Made by a program: the position numbers and the translations under genes. A DNA stretch of 6,637 bases from Lachnospiraceae bacterium (lineage in GTDB: Bacteria > Bacillota_A > Clostridia > Lachnospirales > Lachnospiraceae), in contig JAGDDC010000239.1 in the NCBI GenBank assembly GCA_017958245.1, positions 1-6,637 of the forward strand. The letters are read 5' to 3'. Below, piece after piece: positions 1-5,166 of this stretch (within the stretch, counting starts at the first letter, position 1; the number at the start of each line of letters is the position of its first letter). The notes under the pieces were generated by a model that was not told the origin of the DNA, made no database searches, and worked only from the letters and a program-made list of their open reading frames with translations.

Positions 1-42
1 CACCAGGGGCCCACCACCAGCCCCAAGGGTCCACTCCACCAC
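1..42. other. C-rich low-complexity sequence after the reductase gene
   Basis: The plus strand is rich in CCAC and CCAG units, with CACCAG repeated at 1-6 and 15-20. On the minus strand GGGGC and GCCCC can form a 5-bp stem with a nine-base loop. No T-run is visible before the window edge, so I do not call a terminator. Confidence 0.35.
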
Positions 43-1074
43 TCACACCTTCACTTTCCCGCTCAAGATGTTTTGGTAGTCCTCGTAGTTTTTCCTTAGC
101 AGTGCCGGCGTGTCGAGCTCATAGGGGCACTTCTTCGTGCACGCCCTGCAGTTTAAGCATCCGTTTATCTTCTCCATCTCTTTTTGCCAGTAATCCGACA
201 GCCAGTAGGCAGAGGGCGCACGTCTTACCATTTGCGACATACGCGCGCACTGGTTGATCGTGATACCTGCGGGACAGGGCATGCAATACCCGCAGCCCCT
301 GCAGAAATCGCCCGAGAGCTCCTCTCTCTCCTTCGCTATAAAAGCTTTCATCTCGTCGTCGAGCTCAGGCGTGTCGTCCATGTACGAGAGCCACTCTTCG
401 AGCTCCGAAGGCTTCTGTATGCCCCAGATTGGCACGACGTTGTCGTGCTCCGTCATGAAAGCCATGGCCGCCTTCGAATCCGTGATGAGCCCGCCCGCAA
501 GACCTTTCATGGCTATGAAACCCACGTTGTTCTCCCTGCACAGGTCCGCAAGCGCTATGTCGCGGTCTGAGGAAAGGTACGAGAAGGGGTATTGCAGCGT
601 CTCATACAGGCCGCTCGTCGCGATCTCCTCCGCAACGCCTATCTTGTGGGCCGTGATACCTATGTGCCTTATGAGCCCCTTGTCCTTCGCTTCGAGCATG
701 GCCTCGTAGAGGCCTGTCCCATCGCCCGGCCTGAAGCACTGCGGCGCCATGTGGAGCTGATAGACGTCGATATAATCGGTCTTTAACTTGGACAGTGACA
801 GTTCCAGATCCTTGAAGAACCTGTCCGCGTCCTTTGCCTGAGTCTTGGTGGCGATATAGATCTTCTCCCTGTCTATATAGCCCGAGAAAGCCTCTCCAAG
901 CTTCTCCTCGCTGTCGCTGTAGGCGCGCGCCGTGTCAAAGTAGCGCATCCCGCCCTCGTAGGCGCGCCTCAGGATCGCAACCGCCTCCTCCGTGCTCACG
1001 CGCTGTATCGGCAGCGCGCCAAACCCGTTCTGCGGCACCGTGATGCCCGACTTCCCCAAAGTAACGTTCCTCAT
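43..1074 (-). CDS. Aldo/keto reductase with C-terminal [4Fe-4S] ferredoxin domain
   Basis: A 343-residue cytosolic oxidoreductase of the COG1453 type: an NAD(P)H-dependent TIM-barrel aldo/keto reductase fused to a bacterial-type ferredoxin module. The full catalytic tetrad is visible: D47 and Y52 (FDTARAYSD), K77 (ATKT) and H108 (YQLH). The barrel runs to about residue 235. Two cysteine groups follow: C258, C261, C264, C267-Pro (CX2CX2CX2CP) and C306, C309, C312, C316-Pro (CX2CX2CX3CP), enough for two [4Fe-4S] clusters. The architecture suggests electron transfer between ferredoxin-type carriers and a carbonyl substrate or NAD(P)H, typical of anaerobes; the substrate is unknown. The start is fixed by AGGAGG six bases upstream. 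It follows the lipoprotein gene by 92 bases and may be co-transcribed with it. I found no convincing -35/-10 pair in that gap. The gene is complete, ending in TGA 42 bases before the left edge. Confidence 0.93.
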   Translation of the reverse strand: MRNVTLGKSGITVPQNGFGALPIQRVSTEEAVAILRRAYEGGMRYFDTARAYSDSEEKLGEAFSGYIDREKIYIATKTQAKDADRFFKDLELSLSKLKTDYIDVYQLHMAPQCFRPGDGTGLYEAMLEAKDKGLIRHIGITAHKIGVAEEIATSGLYETLQYPFSYLSSDRDIALADLCRENNVGFIAMKGLAGGLITDSKAAMAFMTEHDNVVPIWGIQKPSELEEWLSYMDDTPELDDEMKAFIAKEREELSGDFCRGCGYCMPCPAGITINQCARMSQMVRRAPSAYWLSDYWQKEMEKINGCLNCRACTKKCPYELDTPALLRKNYEDYQNILSGKVKV

Positions 1075-1080
1075 ACCTTG

Positions 1081-1086
1081 CCTCCT
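1081..1086 (-). promoter_or_regulatory. Ribosome binding site deciding the reductase start
   Basis: AGGAGG lies six bases before the ATG at 1074. A GTG at 1095 is in frame but upstream of this site, and its seven extra codons would run through the Shine-Dalgarno itself, so the ATG is the likely start. Confidence 0.8.
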
Positions 1087-1130
1087 CTCAGTCACATATG
1101 CCTCATCCTTCTATGTTCGCCTGCTTCCAT

Positions 1131-1156
1131 GCCCGCTTGCTTCCGCGATCGCGGGC
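1131..1156. repeat. GC-rich palindromes between lipoprotein and reductase genes
   Basis: A perfect 12-base palindrome CCGCGATCGCGG lies at 1143-1154, eleven bases downstream of the lipoprotein stop codon. An overlapping alternative stem pairs GCCCGC (1131-1136) with GCGGGC (1151-1156). On the minus strand no T-run follows, so terminator function for the lipoprotein gene is unproven. On the plus strand only TTT follows. It could be an operator or an mRNA-stabilising hairpin. Confidence 0.45.
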
Positions 1157-1166
1157 TTTCCTATGC

Positions 1167-2471
1167 CTATTCTCCAAAGAAAGCTTCATCCATGTCCTTG
1201 TTGTACAGAGCCCAGCAGGGAAGCGTCTCGGGGAGATCTTCCTTCAGCTTTGATATGTCAAGCTTGCTCCCATCCTTTGCTTCGCCGGCTCCGACATCGT
1301 CCCCGCCTTCAAAGTAGGCAGCCCCCGCTGCTCTCGCTTCTTCTCTTGACAGGTACTCGTAAAGCCACAGCAGGAAGCTGTCGGACAGATCCGCGGTCTT
1401 GGTCCCGGGCGCATAGATGACTATGTGCTCCCCGTTTTCCAGGCCGCAAGGGTAGGCAGTGACGATCCTCATGCCTTCCTCGCCTGTTTCCTCGCCTTCC
1501 TCGCCCTCTTGAAGGAGCCTCGCGACTCTTGTCGCGTACACGCCCTCAGAGACCTGTTCCGCCTCTCCAAAGCGCCCCTTAAAATCACAGACATACATGG
1601 TCCCGGAGGGATAGCTCTTCGCGTCTGCATTTGAGGGGTCAAAGCTTGAAAAGCTCCCCTCAAAACTACCGTTCCCGGACAGTTTGACGGTTGTCTTCCA
1701 CTCTGTTGATACCTTCTCGAGCACCAATTCTTCGGGCATTGACGCAAATGGTTCCAGGTCCCCTCTCTCCCCGTCAACTCCGGAGACATCGATCAGCCCC
1801 ACAAGCGCCTCAAGCTCCCTCGTCGCGTTCACATCCGACTCGCATGTCAGGCAGAAGAGCTCGTCGTCATCGCTCCAACAGTATATGTTCATTTTCTCGG
1901 TCAGAGCCTTGATCCGTCGCAGATTGATGCCCTCATCAAGCACTTCCGAGGACATATCCTCATCATAGATCCCATGAAGCATTTGCAAATGCGCCACTTC
2001 CGGGTCATCTGTGCCTTCGCTCGCATCTCCCGCAGCCCCGGGGATCACTTCCGCGTCTTCCCCTTTCACTTTCTCGTCATATACATCTTTCTTTACACAT
2101 CTGAACGAGAATTCGGCGTCATTTCCGAAAGGATCTTTAAGAGTCAGGTCGATCGAGCCCATATACCCGTTGATCATGATATATGTCGCGTTTTTAAACA
2201 GGTCGCTTTCTTTCAGGTCGATTCCGAGCTTCTCTTTTAGCTCGCCAAGTCCCGAGAGCTCGACGATGGGGGGGACCATTCCCTCACCTTTGCCCGGGTC
2301 TTCGTTATCCGAAACAGGCTCCTCCACAACGTCCGGCGTCGCGATCTCATCCGCGCCCGGCTTGCCTTCGCCGTCACCCGAAGCCTTGCTGCAGCCTGCA
2401 AGGAACAGGCAGAACACGCACACGCAGGCAAGCAGTACCCTCATGCTATGACTTATCTTACTTTTTCTCAT
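1167..2471 (-). CDS. Putative secreted lipoprotein of unknown function
   Basis: A 434-residue protein with a clear lipoprotein signal: a basic start (MRKSKISHSMR), a hydrophobic core (residues 12-25) and lipobox LAGC with the lipidated Cys at 27, so it should be anchored on the outer face of the membrane. A disordered acidic Gly/Glu/Asp/Pro linker follows (28-66). The first folded half (about 70-250) contains an NIYCWSDDDELFCLTCE stretch that loosely recalls the DUF4367 type. The second (about 258-385) contains VCDFKGRFGEAEQV and YPCGLENGEHIVIYAPGT, a pattern I associate with uncharacterised clostridial lipoproteins. An acidic EGEEGEETGEEG insert lies near 322-333. I cannot assign a function. 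The ATG at 2471 is preferred over TTGs at 2474 and 2477 because GGGGG sits seven bases upstream. The gene starts about 30 bases after the aspS terminator, with no clear promoter between. A seven-base C run (2268-2274) lies early in the gene. Confidence 0.8.
   Translation of the reverse strand: MRKSKISHSMRVLLACVCVFCLFLAGCSKASGDGEGKPGADEIATPDVVEEPVSDNEDPGKGEGMVPPIVELSGLGELKEKLGIDLKESDLFKNATYIMINGYMGSIDLTLKDPFGNDAEFSFRCVKKDVYDEKVKGEDAEVIPGAAGDASEGTDDPEVAHLQMLHGIYDEDMSSEVLDEGINLRRIKALTEKMNIYCWSDDDELFCLTCESDVNATRELEALVGLIDVSGVDGERGDLEPFASMPEELVLEKVSTEWKTTVKLSGNGSFEGSFSSFDPSNADAKSYPSGTMYVCDFKGRFGEAEQVSEGVYATRVARLLQEGEEGEETGEEGMRIVTAYPCGLENGEHIVIYAPGTKTADLSDSFLLWLYEYLSREEARAAGAAYFEGGDDVGAGEAKDGSKLDISKLKEDLPETLPCWALYNKDMDEAFFGE
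1476..1505 (-). repeat. Short tandem repeat encoding the acidic EEG segment of the lipoprotein
   Basis: GGCGAGGAA on the coding strand occurs three times (1497-1505, 1488-1496 and 1476-1484), the last separated by one Thr codon. The unit is in frame and encodes Gly-Glu-Glu, so copy-number change by slippage would lengthen or shorten an acidic loop without breaking the frame. Confidence 0.7.
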
Positions 2472-2501
2472 CAACAAACCCCCATTTGACTGATCATTTC
2501 T

Positions 2502-2542
2502 AAAACAGGCCGCTTCTCTTAAAAAGAATCGGCCTGCTTTTT
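2502..2542 (-). terminator. Bidirectional Rho-independent terminator after aspS
   Basis: CAGGCCG (2506-2512) pairs perfectly with CGGCCTG (2530-2536). Inside, after one A/G mismatch, TTCTTT pairs with AGAGAA (one G-T wobble) around a three-base loop. On the minus strand the stem is followed by TTTT and preceded by AAAAAG; on the plus strand it is followed by CTTTTTC. It starts right after the aspS stop codon and would end the aspS transcript before the lipoprotein gene. Confidence 0.85.
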
Positions 2543-2543
2543 C

Positions 2544-4307
2544 TTATTTCTCTTCCTTCACGATCGCGATGTGCACCTCGTCAAGCTGCATCTGCGCAAC
2601 CTCGCAGGGTGCTCCGCACATCAGATCCTGCGCGTTTCCGTTCATAGGGAACGCGATGACCTCGCGAATGTTGTCCGTTCCGCACAGCAGCATCACCATA
2701 CGGTCGATGCCGGGAGCGATGCCTGCGTGAGGCGGCGCTCCGTAGCAGAACGCGTTGTACATGGCGGGGAACTTCGACTTCACTTCGTTCTCGCCGAGTC
2801 CCACGAGCTCAAATGCCTTGACCATGATCTCGGGATCGTGGTTTCTCACTGCACCGGACGAGAGCTCTACGCCGTTGCAGACAAGGTCGTACTGATAAGC
2901 ATATATATCGAGAGGCTCCTTGGTCTCAAGCGCCTCAAGACCGCCCTGGGGCATCGAGAAAGGATTGTGGCAGAACTCGAGCTCGCCCGATTCCTCGCCG
3001 ATCTCGTACATAGGGAAATCAACGATCCAGCAGAACTCGTAGCACTCCTTGTCAAACACCGACTCGATCTTCTGTCCGAATAGCTTTCTTATGGCACCCG
3101 CGGTCTTGCAGGCGTCAAGCTTCCTCTTCGAAGCTGCGACGCCGACGAAGTCTCCATTCTTGAGGCCCATCTTTGCGATGATATCGCTCTGTCTGTCCTT
3201 CAGGAACTTCGCGATACCGCCCGCGATCTCGCCGTTCTCGTCAACCTTGAACCAGTAAGCCTTGTTTCCGGTCTGTACCTCGACCTCTGCGCACACAGAG
3301 TCGATGAACTTTCTCGTCTCTTTGAAATCAGGTATCACAACAGCCTTGACAACAGCGCCGTCGAAGGGCTCGAAACCGTTGTCCTTCATGAGCTCCGTAG
3401 CATCCGTAAGCTCAAGCTTGATGCGAAGATCCGGCTTGTCGGAGCCGTATCTCTCGAGCGCATCGTTGAAGGAGATGCGTGTGAAAGGCGCCTTTGAAGC
3501 CCTCTTGTACTGTCCGAACTTCTCAAAGATGGGAGGGAACACGTCCTCGATCACTGCGAACACGTCTTCCTGATCGGCAAATGCCATCTCCATGTCGAGC
3601 TGATAGAACTCTCCGGGCGACCTGTCCGCCCTCGCGTCCTCATCCCTGAAGCAGGGTGCTATCTGAAAATACCTGTCGAAGCCCGATGTCATGAGCAGCT
3701 GCTTGAACTGCTGGGGAGCCTGCGGCAGAGCATAGAACTTGCCGGGATACTTCCTCGAAGGAACGAGATAATCCCTCGCGCCCTCAGGCGAAGAAGCCGT
3801 AAGTATGGGTGTCGTGATCTCGAGGAAACCGTGCGCGGTCATGCTGTTCCTTACCTCCGATACGACCTGCGACCTTAAGATGATCTTCCTCTTTACGTCG
3901 GGGTTCCTGAGATCCAAGTATCTGTATTTGAGCCTTGTGTTCTCGTCGGCCTCTCTCGAGCGGTTGATCTCAAACGGAAGCTCGGCGTAGATACATTTGC
4001 CGAGAACCGTGATCTTCTCGGGAACAACCTCGATCTCACCTGTGGGAAGATCGGGGTTCTTGCTCGTGCGCTCGCGGACAACTCCGTCCACTGCGAGCGT
4101 GGTCTCGCTGTTGAGCGAGCTCACAAGCTCCATCATCTCTTCAGTCTCTATGACGATCTGCGTCGTCCCGTAGAAGTCGCGCAGAACCAGGAAACCGAGG
4201 TTCTTGCTCACCCTTCTGAGATTCTCATAAAAACCCGCGAGCCTCACTGTCTTCCCTGCATCGGAAAGCCTAAGCTCGTTACAGGTGTGTGTCCTTGATT
4301 GTGTCAT
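2544..4307 (-). CDS. aspS: Aspartate--tRNA ligase (AspRS)
   Basis: Class II aminoacyl-tRNA synthetase that charges tRNA-Asp with aspartate using ATP in the cytosol. From the ATG at 4307 it has 587 residues, the normal size for bacterial AspRS carrying the GAD insertion. In order: an N-terminal OB-fold anticodon-binding domain (about 1-110, beginning RTHTCNELR), the conserved YRYLDLR (128-134), motif 1 around 160-167, the flipping-loop region ASSPEGARDYLVPSR (171-185), motif 2 with FQIAPCFRDEDARADRSPGE (from 214), a GAD domain around 300-415, and motif 3 in AGIAPGIDRMVMLL (528-541). The FQIAPCFRDEDARADRSPGEF form and a FPMNGNAQDLMCGAP tail region differ from the commonest bacterial form but resemble a variant I recall from Clostridia. 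Whether it also charges tRNA-Asn cannot be told. An upstream in-frame TTG at 4391 with perfect AGGAGG would add 28 basic residues; I judge these to be leader because family homology starts at the ATG. A terminator follows the TAA. Confidence 0.95.
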   Translation of the reverse strand: MTQSRTHTCNELRLSDAGKTVRLAGFYENLRRVSKNLGFLVLRDFYGTTQIVIETEEMMELVSSLNSETTLAVDGVVRERTSKNPDLPTGEIEVVPEKITVLGKCIYAELPFEINRSREADENTRLKYRYLDLRNPDVKRKIILRSQVVSEVRNSMTAHGFLEITTPILTASSPEGARDYLVPSRKYPGKFYALPQAPQQFKQLLMTSGFDRYFQIAPCFRDEDARADRSPGEFYQLDMEMAFADQEDVFAVIEDVFPPIFEKFGQYKRASKAPFTRISFNDALERYGSDKPDLRIKLELTDATELMKDNGFEPFDGAVVKAVVIPDFKETRKFIDSVCAEVEVQTGNKAYWFKVDENGEIAGGIAKFLKDRQSDIIAKMGLKNGDFVGVAASKRKLDACKTAGAIRKLFGQKIESVFDKECYEFCWIVDFPMYEIGEESGELEFCHNPFSMPQGGLEALETKEPLDIYAYQYDLVCNGVELSSGAVRNHDPEIMVKAFELVGLGENEVKSKFPAMYNAFCYGAPPHAGIAPGIDRMVMLLCGTDNIREVIAFPMNGNAQDLMCGAPCEVAQMQLDEVHIAIVKEEK

Positions 4308-4336
4308 CTCTTGTACCTTGCCGCAGGCATGGTGCA

Positions 4337-4367
4337 CATCGATGACGCGCCTGCTGCGACATCGATG
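4337..4367 (-). repeat. Paired palindromic octamers in the aspS leader
   Basis: CATCGATG, itself a perfect palindrome, occurs at 4337-4344 and 4360-4367, separated by 15 bases and abutting the 12-bp hairpin. The two copies can pair as an 8-bp stem. The intervening segment 4349-4357 can instead pair with 4320-4328 (eight of nine positions), so the leader has a competing or pseudoknotted fold. Confidence 0.55.
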
Positions 4368-4396
4368 AAAGTTTGAAAGCTTCACTTTCAAACTTT
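4368..4396 (-). promoter_or_regulatory. Perfect 12-bp hairpin in the aspS leader
   Basis: AAAGTTTGAAAG (4368-4379) and its exact reverse complement (4385-4396) enclose a five-base loop. In the transcript the hairpin starts about three bases after AGGAGG and encloses the TTG start codon at 4391 within its 5' arm. No U-tract follows, so it is not a canonical intrinsic terminator. It more likely controls translation initiation or mRNA stability. Confidence 0.7.
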
Positions 4397-4399
4397 GTA

Positions 4400-4405
4400 C
4401 CTCCT
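4400..4405 (-). promoter_or_regulatory. Strong Shine-Dalgarno upstream of aspS, displaced from the conserved start
   Basis: A perfect AGGAGG lies eight bases before an in-frame TTG (4389-4391) but about 92 bases before the ATG at 4307 where AspRS homology begins. The ATG itself has only a weak AAGG eight bases upstream. This conflict makes the translation start of aspS uncertain. Confidence 0.7.
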
Positions 4406-4418
4406 ATTATCATTCAAA

Positions 4419-4447
4419 AATGTATCACTCTGCCCATAAACTGTCAA
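4419..4447 (-). promoter_or_regulatory. Sigma-A-type promoter for aspS
   Basis: On the minus strand a perfect -35 box TTGACA (4442-4447) is followed by a spacer of exactly 17 bases and a -10 box TACATT (4419-4424, four of six consensus matches). A TGA directly before the -10 provides the TGn of an extended -10. The predicted transcript starts near 4412. The promoter begins 18 bases after the HD-GYP stop codon, with no terminator between, so aspS may be transcribed both from here and by read-through. Confidence 0.75.
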
Positions 4448-4465
4448 TACAAAGCGTCCGCTCAG

Positions 4466-5107
4466 TCAGGCGGGCTGTATGGCAGCCTTCTTCTTCTCGT
4501 TCACCTCGGCGATGAACTTCCCGAGCTCCTCGTACTCGTCCGAGTGCACCACCTTCATGAACGCCAGGAAGACCTTCATATCGAAGTTCTTGACCTCGTC
4601 TATCATCAGGTCTATCGCCGTGTTCTGGTCAAATGCTGCTCTGTAGGGCCTCTCGCTCACAAGCGCCGAATACACGTCGCACACCCTGAGTATCCTCGCG
4701 CCGAGCGGTATGTCCTCCTGCGCTATGTTGTCCGGATACCCCGACCCGTCGTAGTTCTCGTGGTGGTGGTAGACCGTCTCGAGCACCAGATCCGAGCAGT
4801 CCGCGCCGTTTTTTAGCATATTGTAGCCGAGCGTCGGATGCATCCTCGTGTACTTCAACTCCTCGATCTTCAGCGAATCCTTGCGTCTGCCGTACAAATA
4901 GGCACCAAGCTCGAGCTTTCCTATGTCGTGGAGCATCCCGGCCTTGGTCATCTCGCTGCAGAACTCCTCATCGAACCCGAGCTCCTTCGAGATCATGTAG
5001 GCAAGGTTCGCAACGACCGTCCCGTGGTCGATCGCATCCTCTATATCCTCCGGGTACGCCCCGGAGCGGTTGAACAACTTTCTCAGTTCTTCGCTGTATC
5101 TAAGCAT
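4466..5107 (-). CDS. Stand-alone HD-GYP domain protein, putative cyclic-dinucleotide phosphodiesterase
   Basis: A 213-residue cytosolic protein that is almost entirely an HD-GYP domain, with no receiver, PAS or membrane segment. The family hydrolyses c-di-GMP (some members cGAMP) at a two- or three-metal site. Numbering from an upstream GTG at 5158, which adds 17 residues, the ligands are H45, H77-D78 (HDIGK), H107, H132-H133 (HHENYDGSGYP holds the GYP signature) and D161, with family-like spacing. The position four residues before the first His, Glu in the trinuclear enzyme PmGH as I recall it, is Asp (D41). I chose the ATG at 5107 because AGGAGA lies just upstream (5112-5117), while the GTG at 5158 has no ribosome binding site and its extra residues look non-domain. 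It follows hemZ closely, so co-transcription is likely. It occupies the place where hisS commonly sits in Clostridia. It lacks its own sensor, so its input must be expression level or a partner protein. The domain call is firm; the substrate is inferred. Confidence 0.88.
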   Translation of the reverse strand: MLRYSEELRKLFNRSGAYPEDIEDAIDHGTVVANLAYMISKELGFDEEFCSEMTKAGMLHDIGKLELGAYLYGRRKDSLKIEELKYTRMHPTLGYNMLKNGADCSDLVLETVYHHHENYDGSGYPDNIAQEDIPLGARILRVCDVYSALVSERPYRAAFDQNTAIDLMIDEVKNFDMKVFLAFMKVVHSDEYEELGKFIAEVNEKKKAAIQPA

Positions 5108-5111
5108 ATTC

Positions 5112-5117
5112 TCTCCT
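5112..5117 (-). promoter_or_regulatory. Ribosome binding site deciding the HD-GYP start
   Basis: AGGAGA on the coding strand ends four bases before the ATG at 5107. The alternative in-frame GTG at 5158 is preceded by the hemZ stop region with no purine-rich site, which favours the internal ATG. Confidence 0.7.
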
Positions 5118-5166
5118 ACGTCCGCCTTTACTTCAAATGATCCTCGCCCCGCGTTCACTCATGCGA

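Larger units (their letters stand above)
4311..4402 (-). repeat. 8-base direct repeat flanking a palindrome-rich insert in the aspS leader
   Basis: TTGTACCT on the plus strand (AGGTACAA on the coding strand) is found exactly at 4311-4318 and 4395-4402, a period of 84 bases or 28 codons. Each copy is followed after exactly three bases by an in-frame start codon: ATG at 4307 and TTG at 4391. The enclosed 76 bases hold both hairpin elements. Inference: this may be a small insertion with a target-site duplication, or a duplicated initiation region. No terminal inverted repeats are visible at the insert ends. Confidence 0.5.

Noticed and set aside
1167..1250. LPETL near the lipoprotein C-terminus as a sortase (LPXTG) signal.
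   Set aside because: It is LPETLP rather than LPXTG, with no hydrophobic segment or basic tail after it, and the protein already has an N-terminal lipobox.
1469..1789. Minus-strand 106-codon frame overlapping the lipoprotein gene out of frame.
   Set aside because: It lies wholly inside the lipoprotein coding region, is Arg/Ser-rich in the manner of frame-shifted translation, and has no family signature.
2571..3083. Long plus-strand open frames opposite aspS (such as 170 codons here) and opposite hemZ.
   Set aside because: They lie fully antisense to well-conserved genes, have no recognisable domains, and are expected by-products of GC-rich codon use.
4274..4411. Possible 44-codon leader peptide starting at the ATG around 4409-4411 and overlapping the aspS start, with Asp codons near its end.
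   Set aside because: The ATG coincides with the predicted transcript start and has no ribosome binding site, the frame overlaps the AspRS coding start, and the Asp codons are not a clear run, so attenuation is not supported.
4305..4412. T-box riboswitch for aspS.
   Set aside because: The leader is only about 105 bases, with no T-box anti-terminator consensus, no recognisable specifier-loop architecture and no terminator before the coding sequence.
5108..5158. Upstream GTG start at 5158 for the HD-GYP gene.
   Set aside because: There is no Shine-Dalgarno before it, whereas the ATG at 5107 has AGGAGA at good spacing and the extra residues carry no recognisable domain sequence.
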